64,000 nucleotides of DNA from Yoonia vestfoldensis DSM 16212 (GTDB taxonomy: Bacteria; Pseudomonadota; Alphaproteobacteria; Rhodobacterales; Rhodobacteraceae): contig NZ_KB907990.1 in NCBI RefSeq assembly GCF_000382265.1, positions 1 to 64,000 on the forward strand. Reading direction: 5' to 3'. Shown here in pieces: positions 55,057 through 64,000 of this stretch. Each line of letters starts with the position of its first letter. Position 1 is the stretch's first letter. Both the position numbers and the translations under genes were made by a program. A model generated the notes under the pieces. That model made no database searches. It was not told where the DNA came from and saw only the letters and a list, made by a program, of their open reading frames with translations.

Positions 55057-55928
55057 CCGAACAAGGCTATTTCACGGAAAGCAATTCCGCCGATGTCGTC
55101 GTCAGCCGCAACGCCAATGCCAAGGATGCGCGTCTGGCCGAGGTGATGGCCGTCATCACCCGCCACCTGCATGCGGCGGTCAAGGAAATCGAACCGACGC
55201 AAGACGAATGGATGCAGGCGATCCTGTTCCTGACCCGCACGGGGCACAAATCCGACGACTGGCGGCAGGAATACATCCTCCTGTCGGATGTGCTGGGCGT
55301 GTCGATGCTGGTCGATGCGATCAACAACCGCAAACCCTCGGGCGCATCCGAAAGCACGGTGCTGGGGCCGTTCCATGTGGCCAATGCACCCGAAAAACCG
55401 ATGGGGGCCAATATCTGTCTGGATGGCAAGGGCGAGCCGATGCTGGTCAAAGGCCGCATCCTCGACACCGACGGCAACCCGATCGCGAATGCGAAAATCG
55501 ATGTCTGGCAGACCAATGACGACGGGTTCTATGACGTGCAGCAAAAAGGTATCCAGCCCGATTTCAACCTGCGCGGCGTGTTCCGCACGGGGGCGGATGG
55601 CGAATACTGGTTCTGGGGGGCCAAGCCCAAATTCTACCCGATCCCCGATGACGGCCCTGTCGGGCAGTTGCTTGCGGGCCTTGGGCGGCACCCGTATCGG
55701 CCCGCGCATCTGCATTACATTCTGGAGGCGGAGGGGTTCGAGACGCTGGTGACGCACATCTTCGATCCCGACGATGATTACATCCATTCCGACGCGGTGT
55801 TCGGCGTCAAGGAAAGCCTGATGGCCAAGTTCCGCCACATCACCGCCCCCGACAGGATCGCGTCCGAGGGTCAGTCCGGGCCGTTCTTCGAGGTGATCCA
55901 CGACTTTGTGCTGGCGCCTGCCAAATGA
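55053..55928 (+). CDS. hydroxyquinol 1,2-dioxygenase (intradiol)
   Basis: A 291-residue intradiol dioxygenase. The N-terminal 100 residues are the helical dimerisation domain. Fe(III) ligands Tyr160 (DDGFYDV), Tyr195 (PKFYPIP), His219 and His221 (RPAHLHYI) are present, with the hydroxyquinol-type IDVWQTNDDGFYDVQ. It opens hydroxyquinol to maleylacetate. Close coupling to the flavin monooxygenase upstream (4-base overlap) and BKACE downstream. Confidence 0.92.
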   Translation: MTEQGYFTESNSADVVVSRNANAKDARLAEVMAVITRHLHAAVKEIEPTQDEWMQAILFLTRTGHKSDDWRQEYILLSDVLGVSMLVDAINNRKPSGASESTVLGPFHVANAPEKPMGANICLDGKGEPMLVKGRILDTDGNPIANAKIDVWQTNDDGFYDVQQKGIQPDFNLRGVFRTGADGEYWFWGAKPKFYPIPDDGPVGQLLAGLGRHPYRPAHLHYILEAEGFETLVTHIFDPDDDYIHSDAVFGVKESLMAKFRHITAPDRIASEGQSGPFFEVIHDFVLAPAK

Positions 55929-56752
55929 CCAATCCCTGCATCATCTGCGTGGCGATCACCGGATCCCTGCCGACCAAGGCCAACAATCCGGCCGTGCCGA
56001 TCAGCGTGGCAGAACAAGTCGAAAGCACGCAGGAAGCCTTTGAGGCCGGGGCGAGCATTGTCCATGCGCATGTGCGCAATGATGATGAAACGCCCTCCAG
56101 TGACCCCGAAAAGTTTGCTGCATTGCTTGAGGGGCTGCGCAAACATTGTCCCGGCATGATTGTCCAGTTTTCGACCGGCGGCAGGTCGGGGGCAGGGCGC
56201 GCGCGGGGGGGCATGTTGCCCCTGCGCCCCGACATGGCGTCTCTGTCCGTGGGATCGAACAATTTTCCCACCCGCGTCTATGAAAACCCGCCCGATCTGG
56301 TGCACTGGCTGGCCGCCGAAATGCTGACTTACGAGGTCAAGCCCGAGGTCGAGGCCTTTGATCTGTCGCATATCCTGAAAGCCGCGGAAATGCATGCCAA
56401 AGGTCAGATCAAGGATGTGCCCTACGTCCAGTTCGTGATGGGTGTCAAAAACGCGATGCCCGCGGACAAGAACGTGTTCGACTATTATGTGCAGACCGTG
56501 AACCGCCTGTTTCCGGGCGCGCCCTGGTGTGCGGCGGGGATCGGGCCGCAGCAAATCGTGCTGAACGAATGGGCGGTGGCGGCAGGCGGCCATGCGCGCA
56601 CGGGGCTTGAGGACAATGTCAGGCTGGACCGGGACAGGCTGGCACCGTCCAACGCAGCACTGGTGCAGCGGGTTGTGGAGATTTGCGACCGGCATGACCG
56701 GCCTGTCGCGGACCCGGCAGGCGCGCGCCGGATTCTGGGGCTGACGCCGTGA
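55925..56752 (+). CDS. beta-keto-acid cleavage enzyme (BKACE, DUF849)
   Basis: A 275-residue zinc TIM-barrel of the Kce/BKACE family. Zn ligands His47 and His49 in IVHAHVRND and Glu229 in TGLEDNVRL, plus Arg51, are present. The family splits a beta-keto acid plus acetyl-CoA into acetoacetate and a new acyl-CoA. In this operon the natural beta-keto acid is 3-oxoadipate, so the products would be succinyl-CoA and acetoacetate. Overlaps the dioxygenase stop by four bases; last gene of the operon. Confidence 0.88.
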   Translation: MTNPCIICVAITGSLPTKANNPAVPISVAEQVESTQEAFEAGASIVHAHVRNDDETPSSDPEKFAALLEGLRKHCPGMIVQFSTGGRSGAGRARGGMLPLRPDMASLSVGSNNFPTRVYENPPDLVHWLAAEMLTYEVKPEVEAFDLSHILKAAEMHAKGQIKDVPYVQFVMGVKNAMPADKNVFDYYVQTVNRLFPGAPWCAAGIGPQQIVLNEWAVAAGGHARTGLEDNVRLDRDRLAPSNAALVQRVVEICDRHDRPVADPAGARRILGLTP

Positions 56753-56844
56753 CGGGGTGAAAAAACCGTGCGGCGCTTAAGCGGTTCTTAATCGCTGTCG
56801 GCAATAAAGCCCCTGATCCGAATTCCCGGTGCAAGAGGCTATTC

Positions 56845-59214
56845 ATGCGCAATCTCAGTTCTGTCCCCCTTTCCCGCAAGCTGCCTGTCGTCATCGCTTG
56901 CATCAGCCTTGCCGCATCGCTGACAGTGGCGGTGCTCGGGTATCTCGATTTTCGCGACAGCACCCTGCACGAGGCAAAGCGCAATTTTCACGTGCTGACG
57001 GACGAACGCGGCCTCGCCTTGGAAAACTGGCTCGACGAGGTCGAAAAAGAGGTCATATCCTATGTCCGCATGCCCAGCGTGATCAATGCGACACAGGCGT
57101 TGTCGTCATCCTTTACGCTGATGACGACAGCCGCTGACCTGCAGGCCGCCTACACCACCAACAACCCCAATCCTGTGGGTCAGAAAGGTCTGTTGGATCA
57201 AGCGCCAGAGCCGGTTCCCTATAATTTTCAACATGGCGCCTTTCACCCTTTTTTTCGTAATCTTGTCGATGCAGGGCGCTACTACGATGTGTTTCTCATC
57301 AACACGGCCGGTGATGTCGTCTACACCTTTGCCAAGGAATCCGATTTCGCGACCAATCTCGTTTCAGGGATCTATCAGGACAGCGGGCTTGCGCAGGCAT
57401 TTCGCACGGCGCGGGACGGAACGGCAGGTGAGATCTATTTCGCTGATTTCGGGCCCTATGGCAGCAGCGGAGAGTCCGCAGCGGCGTTTCTCGCGACACA
57501 AGTGCTTAACGTGGACGGAGATGTCGTCGGCGTCTATGCCGTCCAACTGCCGACAGATCATCTTGAAACCATCGTGAACAGGCCCGTGGGTCTGGGCGAT
57601 ACCGGCGAGATCTACATCGTCGGCCCGGATGGAAAAACACGCAGCGCGTCACGTTTCGACGGCGGGCATCAGACGTTGCAGGATGTCAGCGCGCTGCCGC
57701 AAGTGACTTCCGCGGTGACCGGCGGTGTGGTTTTTCTAAGTGACGTCGTCGGTATCAACGGCCGAGCCGTCATCGCCGAAAGCATCGAAGTCGACGTGCT
57801 GGGAAGCAGATGGCGCCTGGTCGGTGAAATGGACGTCGCCGAAGTGATGATGCCTGTGATTGCCATGCGCAACAAGATGGCCTTGATCAGCGCTGTCGTC
57901 ATGACATTTGCCGCATCTCTTGGATATCTGACCGCGCGGTCTGTCGTGCGCCCACTGGATCGGTTGCGTGCAGGCATGGGGCGCGTTGCGAGCCGTGACT
58001 ATGATTTCGCTGTGGCCGATACCGACCGTGGCGATGAAATGGGCATGCTCGCAAATGTCTTGGTCGATTTTCGGGACAAGCTGCGTGCCTCGGACGCCGC
58101 AGAAGAAGAACGCAAAAAGGTACAAGCCGAACAAGCACGCGTCGTCGAGGAACTGAGCAAAGGGATGGTCGCACTGGCCAATGGCGATTTGACCGCAGTG
58201 ATTCACACGCCTTTCGACCCGTCCTATGAGCAATTGCGGATCGACTACAACCGTACCGTCGCAAATCTGAATGCGACGGTGGGATCGGTTGTCACCAGTG
58301 CTGTCGGTATCCGCGAACGCGCTCTCGAAATGAGCAGCGCATCGGACGACCTGTCGCGCCGCACCGAAAATCAGGCCGCGACCCTCGAACAAACGGCGGC
58401 GGCGCTGGACGAATTGACCGCAAGCGTCCGCTCTGCTGCAGATGGCGCCCGCGAAGTGGAATCGATCGTCGCGAATGCCCAGCAGGACGCGAACGCAAGC
58501 GAACCCGTCGTCCACAAGGCGGTCGCAGCCATGACCGCGATCGAAAAATCATCCGACGAGATCTCGCAGATTGTCGGGGTGATTGATGACATCGCGTTCC
58601 AGACAAATCTTTTGGCGCTCAACGCCGGGGTCGAAGCCGCGCGCGCGGGGGATGCAGGCCGGGGATTCGCGGTCGTCGCGTCTGAAGTGCGCGCGCTGGC
58701 GCAAAGATCATCCGAAGCCGCCAAGCAGATCAAGACGCTCATCGCGGGAAGTTCCGATCAGGTCGCCAGTGGCGTCGGCCTCGTCGGACAGGCCGGCGAA
58801 GTGCTGACACGGATCGCCAAGCACATCAGCCATATCTCCGGCCTGATGTCGGAAATCGCAGCAGGGGCCGCGGAACAATCGACGGGTCTTGCGGAAATCA
58901 ACATCGGCGTTACGCAACTTGACAAGGTCACCCAACAGAACGCGGCGATGGTCGAAGAGGCAACAGCGAGCAGCCATGCGCTGAACGCCGAGGCAGGCAA
59001 CCTGAGCGATCTGGTAGCGCGATTCCACCTGGATACGCAGGACGCCGGATCCGGCGGTGGCTTCCGCCGCAATGCCGACAATGTCATGGTCTTTCAGTCG
59101 CCGCGCGGCCAGCAGCAATCCGCATCCCCCGCGATCAGGACCAGCCCCGCCGCCATGAACGGAACCTATGGTCGCGCTGCGGCCGCTGTATCGGACGACT
59201 GGCAGGACTTTTGA
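56845..59214 (+). CDS. methyl-accepting chemotaxis protein
   Basis: A 789-residue chemoreceptor. TM1 at residues 13-34 and TM2 near 345-365; periplasmic sensor domain of about 300 residues (dCache-like, with [22 protein letters not shown] and [17 protein letters not shown]); HAMP around 370-420 and a second HAMP-like stretch near 450; signalling tip [38 protein letters not shown] near 585. The end (AVSDDWQDF) resembles a CheR/CheB tether pentapeptide. It begins 93 bases after the BKACE stop on the same strand, so it may sense the operon's substrate. Confidence 0.9.
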   Translation: MRNLSSVPLSRKLPVVIACISLAASLTVAVLGYLDFRDSTLHEAKRNFHVLTDERGLALENWLDEVEKEVISYVRMPSVINATQALSSSFTLMTTAADLQAAYTTNNPNPVGQKGLLDQAPEPVPYNFQHGAFHPFFRNLVDAGRYYDVFLINTAGDVVYTFAKESDFATNLVSGIYQDSGLAQAFRTARDGTAGEIYFADFGPYGSSGESAAAFLATQVLNVDGDVVGVYAVQLPTDHLETIVNRPVGLGDTGEIYIVGPDGKTRSASRFDGGHQTLQDVSALPQVTSAVTGGVVFLSDVVGINGRAVIAESIEVDVLGSRWRLVGEMDVAEVMMPVIAMRNKMALISAVVMTFAASLGYLTARSVVRPLDRLRAGMGRVASRDYDFAVADTDRGDEMGMLANVLVDFRDKLRASDAAEEERKKVQAEQARVVEELSKGMVALANGDLTAVIHTPFDPSYEQLRIDYNRTVANLNATVGSVVTSAVGIRERALEMSSASDDLSRRTENQAATLEQTAAALDELTASVRSAADGAREVESIVANAQQDANASEPVVHKAVAAMTAIEKSSDEISQIVGVIDDIAFQTNLLALNAGVEAARAGDAGRGFAVVASEVRALAQRSSEAAKQIKTLIAGSSDQVASGVGLVGQAGEVLTRIAKHISHISGLMSEIAAGAAEQSTGLAEINIGVTQLDKVTQQNAAMVEEATASSHALNAEAGNLSDLVARFHLDTQDAGSGGGFRRNADNVMVFQSPRGQQQSASPAIRTSPAAMNGTYGRAAAAVSDDWQDF

Positions 59215-59936
59215 CCCAGAGGCTATTGTGGTCGCAACAGCAGCGAAGGCAGCAGCTATGTCGCAGAAGTCTCGTCACCGTGCGACCCCGAGGCTGGTGA
59301 CCACGAAGGGTGACGGTCGTCTTGGACAGGCCTGTGATCACGGGCGCGCAGATTTGATGCCCATGTCAGGCAGTCGGGGCGCAGCCGGGCGAAATCATAC
59401 CCCCGCCATCTACCGCCCACAGGTCGGCCGCTGCCCGGATGGGATCATGATCACGCTGCCAGATTTCGGGCTTGTCGAATATCGGTCGCCCACAACCGTC
59501 AGGTTGATCAGATCCGCTTGCGCCGCGAAGACACTGACTTTTTCTCCCGGTTTTGATCCTGCACGCGGCGTACCGTCTCCGCTGATGATTGCCGCGCAGC
59601 AACACGTCAGGCAGCGGCATCGCTTCACGACAATCGCGCACATCTCAGCCATCGAAGCAAGGTAAGCACGGCCCCCCGCGAATTGTCGTGGCGCACCGCG
59701 CGCAGCAGTAATCCGGCTGATGTCAGGCGGGCCGGTTCACCCCGACAGACCGGATGGGCACGTATGCAAGGCAGCCCCGTCCGCAACCCTTGCGCGATCC
59801 CCGCGAGAAAGCCCTGCGATTGCTGCTTAACCGTTTGACACTACAGTCCGAAACGCTATTTTTGCACAACGAGACGCCAGTCGCCGCCGTTGGTTCGGCA
59901 TTGCGCAACCTGGCCTCATCATCTGGGAGGAATTCG
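59215..59936. other. 722-base stretch without a convincing gene
   Basis: Several short frames occur on both strands (plus 59168-59665, minus 59410-59652), but none has a recognisable domain, a good ribosome site or consistent GC3. Composition is less regular than the flanking genes. It includes the TRAP promoter at its right end. It may hold a decayed gene. Confidence 0.5.
59835..59862 (+). promoter_or_regulatory. promoter of the TAXI-TRAP operon
   Basis: Near-consensus TTGACA (59835-59840), 16-base spacer, TATTTT (59857-59862), 75 bases before the binding-protein start. The strongest sigma-70-like promoter I see in this window. Confidence 0.6.
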
Positions 59937-60917
59937 ATGATCAAATCTATTCTTGGCACATCTGCCATTGCAATCGCCGCTGCCTTGCCCGCAGTGGCCC
60001 AAGAGGTCGACCGGACCGGCTGGCCATCCAGCTTTACCGTCGGCACCGCATCGCAAGGCGGCACTTTCTTTGTCTACGGGTCCGGTTATGCAAACCTGAT
60101 TTCCGAGGAGCTGGGTGTCACCGGCGGTGCCGAAGTCACCGGCGGCCCGATGCAGAACATGGCGCTGGTCCATACCGGCGAGGCCGCGATGGGCATGACG
60201 ACGATGGGCCCCGCACAGGTCAGCATCGCAGGCCAAAGCCCGCTGGCACCGGGTCTGGAAATGACCAATGTCTGCGCGCATTTCCCGATGTATGAAACGC
60301 CGTTCCACGCTGTCGCCCTTGCCAGTTCCGGCATCACCTCGCTGAGCGAGATCCCCGCCGGATCGCGGATCGGTTTCGGCCCCGCCGGTGCCACTGCGGA
60401 TGTGTATTTCCCTGAAATGCTCACCGCTCTGGGTATCGAGTTCGAACGCCGCAACGGCGGCTGGAACGATCTGGGCGGCCAGATGCAGGATGGTCTGATC
60501 GACGTGATTGGCTTTGCCGCCGGTGTGCCGATCCCGCAGGTTGCCGAACTCGAGGCGTCCAATGACGTCAACATCATCGAGTTCACCGAAGAAGAACAGG
60601 CGATGATGACCGAGATGTTCCCGGTCGCGAATTTCGAAATTCCCGCTGGCACCTATTCCACGTTGACAGAACCCGCACGTGCGGTCTCGATGTGGAACTT
60701 CGCCATCGTGAACTGCGATCTTCCGGAAAGCTTCGTCTATGAAGCGACCCGTGTGATCATGGAAGACAACGAACGCATGATGCAGATCCATTCATCGGCT
60801 GCGACGACCGTGTTCGAGAACTGGGACAAGAACACCGTGATCCCGTGGCACCCCGGTGCCGCCCGCTGGTTCACCGAAAACGGTGCGGACATTCCTGCGG
60901 ATATGATCAAGCAATAA
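59937..60917 (+). CDS. TAXI-family TRAP transporter solute-binding protein
   Basis: About 326 residues from the ATG at 59937 behind GGGAGG. Signal peptide residues 1-21 (TSAIAIAAALPAVAQE). Mature part starts with FTVGTASQGGTFFVYGSGYANLI, the TAXI signature, and IPAGSRIGFGPAGATADVYFPEML. The longer frame upstream is not exported and lacks a ribosome site. Binding partner of the fused DctQM permease that follows. Substrates of TAXI systems are mostly unknown. Confidence 0.9.
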   Translation: MIKSILGTSAIAIAAALPAVAQEVDRTGWPSSFTVGTASQGGTFFVYGSGYANLISEELGVTGGAEVTGGPMQNMALVHTGEAAMGMTTMGPAQVSIAGQSPLAPGLEMTNVCAHFPMYETPFHAVALASSGITSLSEIPAGSRIGFGPAGATADVYFPEMLTALGIEFERRNGGWNDLGGQMQDGLIDVIGFAAGVPIPQVAELEASNDVNIIEFTEEEQAMMTEMFPVANFEIPAGTYSTLTEPARAVSMWNFAIVNCDLPESFVYEATRVIMEDNERMMQIHSSAATTVFENWDKNTVIPWHPGAARWFTENGADIPADMIKQ

Positions 60918-61026
60918 GACAAATGAGGGCCGGCGCGCAATGCTCCGGCCCTTGTCCGACGGACAGGGTGATTGCGCCCTCCGTTGCGGGGCTTGGCCCC
61001 GTACTGCGTCAGGGGGGATATGCGCA

Positions 61027-63291
61027 ATGGCCAAGGCCGACATTTCAAACGACAGCGTTCTGGACGATGACACCGGGCCTCTGGTCGGGCAGGGTGCAGA
61101 CGAAGAAGTCATTGAGTATAACCGCAGGCTTTACACCGGCTGGGTCTATTGGGCGGTCGCAGGTGCCCTTGCGATCTATGCCTTTTTCCACATCGCCGCA
61201 TTGAACGGGCTGTCGATCCGCGACATGACGGGCGGGCTGGTCAATCTGCCGTTCCTGCCCCGGCTGCCGATGGAATCCTGGACCTATCGCACTGTGCATA
61301 TCGCCGGTGCGACCGCGTTGGGGTTCCTGATGTTTTCAGGCACATCCTTTGCCGACAGGGCCGACACGGGGCGCGACCGCCTGCTGAATTATGTTGCCTA
61401 TGCGCTGATGATCCCTGCGCTGTTTTCGCTTGGTGTGACCTTCTGGTTCCAGAGCCTGATCGCATCGGGTACATTGTGGAACGGCATGGATGCGACGATC
61501 CAGTTCAATGAACGCTGGCTGTTCGGTATTCCGCTGATCGTGGCCACCTTTGGCGCAATCGTGTTGTCTTGGGTACATCAACGCCCGCGCAACCGGGTCA
61601 ACCCGGCCGATCTGGTGCTGGTCGTCGCGGCACTTGCCGTGGCAAGCTATCTGGTGACGATCTACAACACCCCTATCCGTGCGACGACGGGCACGTCCTT
61701 TGCGCCGTTGGGTATTTCGCTTGCAGGGATCGCGGGTACCGCGCTTATCCTGGAGCTAACGCGGCGGGTGACGGGTCTGGCGCTGCCGATCATCGCCGGG
61801 GTGTTCCTTGTCTATGTCTGGCTGGGCCATCTGGCGCCCGGCGTGTTGAATTCGCCGCGCATCGCGTTGCAGCGGTTCTTCAGCCAAGTCTATACGGATG
61901 TCGGTATCCTTGGTCAGACGACGGCGGTGTCGTCGACCTATATCATTCTGTTCATCATCTTCGCGGCCTTCCTGCAGGCGTCGAAAGTCGGTGAATATTT
62001 CATCAACTTCGCCTTCGCCCTGACAGGACGCCAAAGGGGCGGACCGGCCAAGGTTGCGATCTTCGCATCCGGGCTGATGGGGATGATCAACGGCACATCC
62101 GCAGGGAACGTCGTTGCCACCGGCAGCCTGACCATCCCGCTGATGCACAAGGTCGGCTATGACAAGAAAACATCGGGCGCGATCGAGGCGGCAGCATCGA
62201 CCGGCGGTCAGATCATGCCGCCGATCATGGGGGCAGGGGCCTTTATCATGGCCGAAATCACGGGCATTCCCTATCAGGAAATCGCCATCGCCGCGATCAT
62301 CCCGTCGATCCTTTATTTCGCCTCGGTCTATTTCATGGTCGATCTGTCGGCGGCCCGGCTCGGGATGAAAGGCATGCGGCCCGAGGAACTGCCCAAGGTC
62401 AAGGCGATGATGAAACAGGTTTTCCTGTTCCTGCCCATCGTCATCCTGATCGCGGCCTTGTTCGCGGGGTATTCGGTCATTCGTGCGGGCACCTATGCCA
62501 CGGCGGCCGCTGCAGTCGTCAGTTGGCTGACACCCTACCGGATGGGACCCCGGTCCGTCGCCTATGCGTTCCAGATCGCGGGCAGCATGTCGATACAGAT
62601 CATCGCGGTCTGCGCCTGCGCGGGGATCATCGTCGGTGTGATCTCTCTGACCGGGGTTGGCGCGCGGTTCTCGAACCTGCTGCTGGGCCTTGCCGGCGTG
62701 AGCCAGCTTTTGGCGATGTTCTTTGCCATGGTGATTGCGATCCTTTTGGGGATGGGGATGCCGACGACAGCGGCCTATGCGGTGGCGGCATCGGTCGTTG
62801 CACCGGGCCTGATCCGGCTGGGGATCGACCCGTTGACGGCGCATTTCTTTGTCTTCTACTTTGCCGTCGTGTCGGCCATCACGCCGCCTGTGGCATTGGC
62901 CAGCTATGCCGCTGCGGGCATCTCCGGTGCCGATCCGATGGCCACGTCTTTTGCGTCGTTCAAGATCGGGCTCGCGGCCTTCATCGTACCGTTCATGTTC
63001 TTCTACAACAGCGCGCTTTTGATGGACGCGCCATGGCTCGAAATCGCGCAGGCGCTCACGACGGCGCTGATCGGTGTGTTCTTTCTTGCCGCGTCCGTGC
63101 AGGCCTGGCTTTGGGGCAAACCGGCGGGCCCACTCACGCGGGCGGGGCTGCTGATCGCGGCACTTTGCATGATTTCTGGCGGACTGATGACGGACCTGAT
63201 CGGACTTGGCATTGCTGTCGGCCTGATCGTGATCAACCGCACGATCACGCCAGGCAGCAAGACGCCACTCGTGCAGGGACGGGCGGATTGA
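61027..63291 (+). CDS. TRAP transporter fused permease (DctQ-DctM)
   Basis: About 754 residues: the small four-helix DctQ-like part at the N-terminus (residues 35-230) fused to a 12-helix DctM-like part. GLMGMINGTSAGNVVATGSLTIPLM and ILLGMGMPTTAAYAVAASVVAPGLIRLGI are the DctM motifs, and such fusions are typical of TAXI systems. Start ATG at 61027 behind AGGGGGGATA. Drives uptake by a Na+ or H+ gradient. Followed by a strong terminator. Confidence 0.93.
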   Translation: MAKADISNDSVLDDDTGPLVGQGADEEVIEYNRRLYTGWVYWAVAGALAIYAFFHIAALNGLSIRDMTGGLVNLPFLPRLPMESWTYRTVHIAGATALGFLMFSGTSFADRADTGRDRLLNYVAYALMIPALFSLGVTFWFQSLIASGTLWNGMDATIQFNERWLFGIPLIVATFGAIVLSWVHQRPRNRVNPADLVLVVAALAVASYLVTIYNTPIRATTGTSFAPLGISLAGIAGTALILELTRRVTGLALPIIAGVFLVYVWLGHLAPGVLNSPRIALQRFFSQVYTDVGILGQTTAVSSTYIILFIIFAAFLQASKVGEYFINFAFALTGRQRGGPAKVAIFASGLMGMINGTSAGNVVATGSLTIPLMHKVGYDKKTSGAIEAAASTGGQIMPPIMGAGAFIMAEITGIPYQEIAIAAIIPSILYFASVYFMVDLSAARLGMKGMRPEELPKVKAMMKQVFLFLPIVILIAALFAGYSVIRAGTYATAAAAVVSWLTPYRMGPRSVAYAFQIAGSMSIQIIAVCACAGIIVGVISLTGVGARFSNLLLGLAGVSQLLAMFFAMVIAILLGMGMPTTAAYAVAASVVAPGLIRLGIDPLTAHFFVFYFAVVSAITPPVALASYAAAGISGADPMATSFASFKIGLAAFIVPFMFFYNSALLMDAPWLEIAQALTTALIGVFFLAASVQAWLWGKPAGPLTRAGLLIAALCMISGGLMTDLIGLGIAVGLIVINRTITPGSKTPLVQGRAD

Positions 63292-63298
63292 AACAGAA

Positions 63299-63326
63299 AA
63301 GGGTGCGGATCTCCGCACCCTTTTTA
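63299..63326 (+). terminator. terminator of the TRAP operon
   Basis: GGGTGCGG (63301-63308) and CCGCACCC (63313-63320) with an ATCT loop and TTTTTATC after it: a textbook intrinsic terminator 8 bases after the stop. Confidence 0.92.
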
Positions 63327-63341
63327 TCATTGGCAGATACG

Positions 63342-63367
63342 AAAAAACCGCCCATTGGGCGGTTTTT
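63342..63367 (-). terminator. terminator of tRNA-Asn
   Basis: ACCGCCC/GGGCGGT with an ATT-type loop. On the minus strand it is followed by TTTTTTCG. It lies 22 bases past the tRNA 3' end and also offers a T-run on the plus strand, so it may work both ways. Confidence 0.85.
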
Positions 63368-63388
63368 CTGTTCAAATATCGTTATATT

Positions 63389-63463
63389 TGGCTCCGACGG
63401 TAGGGATCGAACCTACGACCAATTGATTAACAGTCAACTGCTCTACCGCTGAGCTACGTCGGA
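63389..63463 (-). tRNA. tRNA-Asn (GUU)
   Basis: 75 bases including an encoded CCA (63391-63389). Acceptor TCCGACG pairs with CGTCGGA. D-arm AGCTCAGCGGTAGAGC, anticodon stem GTTGA/TCAAT around loop CTGTTAA giving anticodon GUU, T-arm GTAGGTTCGATCCCTAC. All arms pair. Confidence 0.96.
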
Positions 63464-63521
63464 ACATGGGGGTCGTATAGCAATGTGATTCCGCCCCGTC
63501 CAGAGCGATTTGGCGGGTTTT

Positions 63522-64000
63522 TCAAATTCCTCGTGGCGGTGACAAAACAGGTTTTGAAAGCCGGAAAACGGCCTCTGCGTCGGGTGCCGGTGCCGCGGTC
63601 ACGATGCCGCGGGTGTGCAGGTCGATCAGATGCGCCAGCACGTTGCGTTCCGCCGCTTTGGCCAGCAGCGCAGACAGATCCGGATAGACCTGTGCCGTCA
63701 CCGCCTGCGGCGTGGCAGGACCTGCGGTGAGCGCATCGATAATCTGCGCTTCGCGCTGCAATCGGTGCGCGATCAACCATGTCAGACGCGCCTGCGGATC
63801 AGTGACCGGCGCGCCGTGCCCCGGATAGAACTGCCCGGCGGAAACACCTTGGAGTTTGCGGCACGAGACCATGAAATCGGTCAGGTCGCCATCGGGCGGC
63901 GAGACAAGCGAGCTTGCCCAGCCCATCACGTGATCGCCGGAAAACAGGCCATCACCCCACAGAAAACACAGATGGTTGCCCAGATGGCCGGGCGTGTGGA
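63522..64000 (-). CDS. MBL-fold metallohydrolase, C-terminal part (truncated by window edge)
   Basis: The 3' part of a metallo-beta-lactamase-fold protein: HTPGHLGNHLCF and GDGLFSGDHVMGW carry zinc ligands (the first HxHxDH motif is beyond the window), YPGHGAPVTDP supplies the later His, and the last 70 residues (LQREAQIIDALTAGPATPQAVTAQVYPDL) form the winged-helix BLACT_WH tail of LACTB2-like enzymes. About 159 residues are visible. Substrate unknown; relatives include nucleases and thioester hydrolases. Confidence 0.88.
   Translation of the reverse strand, partial: HTPGHLGNHLCFLWGDGLFSGDHVMGWASSLVSPPDGDLTDFMVSCRKLQGVSAGQFYPGHGAPVTDPQARLTWLIAHRLQREAQIIDALTAGPATPQAVTAQVYPDLSALLAKAAERNVLAHLIDLHTRGIVTAAPAPDAEAVFRLSKPVLSPPRGI

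Noticed and set aside
59168..59665. 165-residue plus-strand frame after the chemoreceptor
   Set aside because: Starts inside the chemoreceptor gene, no domain, no ribosome site; left as part of the unexplained gap.
59937..63291. TRAP transporter as part of the aromatic operon
   Set aside because: It has its own promoter and terminator and is separated by a 722-base gap; the operon already has an ABC importer.
61756..63375. 539-residue minus-strand frame opposite the TRAP permease
   Set aside because: Antisense shadow rich in Arg/Asp/Gly; the permease is unambiguous.

Overview
The window comes from the chromosome of an alphaproteobacterium, almost certainly a member of the Rhodobacterales/Roseobacter group. 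The evidence is high GC with strong GC3 bias, the fused envelope cluster order pyrH-frr-uppS-cdsA-dxr-rseP-bamA-ompH-fabZ-lpxA-lpxI-lpxB, use of LpxI instead of LpxH, the corC-xerD-aroK-aroB neighbourhood, an IalB-like protein, a TAXI-TRAP transporter, and many Tat-exported solute-binding proteins. I cannot fix the genus from sequence alone.

Layout. Bases 1-966 hold the end of an IS3-family element that has cut into a McrC-type restriction gene, leaving only its nuclease tail. A VOC protein follows (1085-1474), then a complete seven-gene Mnh/Mrp Na+/H+ antiporter operon on the minus strand (1538-7209). Next come a Tat-exported M15/DUF882 protein and a plus-strand trio lpxD-acp-kas (8181-10778). 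An IalB-like gene and two short minus-strand transcription units (candidate sRNAs, 11489 to about 11720) precede a HerA-like ATPase. Bases 13327-20707 carry corC, xerD, two unknown envelope genes, aroK-aroB, a small membrane protein, ssb and a lytic transglycosylase. Bases 20709-27716 are a peptide ABC importer operon with an unexpected M15-like gene inside it, preceded by an AraC regulator and miaA.

Bases 29795-41546 are the conserved run from UMP kinase through isoprenoid and phospholipid precursor synthesis to outer-membrane assembly and lipid A. lpxD is missing from its usual place between ompH and fabZ and is found instead at 8181. Two EamA exporters and a FadL-type porin follow (41472-44649).

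Bases 44725-56752 are the most notable part: a LysR regulator divergent from a ten-gene operon. The operon encodes an extradiol-type VOC dioxygenase, an alpha/beta hydrolase, maleylacetate reductase, a five-gene branched-chain-type ABC importer, a phenol-type flavin monooxygenase, hydroxyquinol 1,2-dioxygenase and a beta-keto-acid cleavage enzyme (BKACE/DUF849). Read together they suggest import of a resorcinol- or hydroquinone-type aromatic, hydroxylation to hydroxyquinol, intradiol cleavage to maleylacetate, reduction to 3-oxoadipate, and one-step cleavage with acetyl-CoA to succinyl-CoA plus acetoacetate. That last step would replace the usual CoA-transferase and thiolase. A chemoreceptor gene follows directly. 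The window ends with a TAXI-TRAP transporter, tRNA-Asn and the 3' part of an MBL-fold hydrolase gene.
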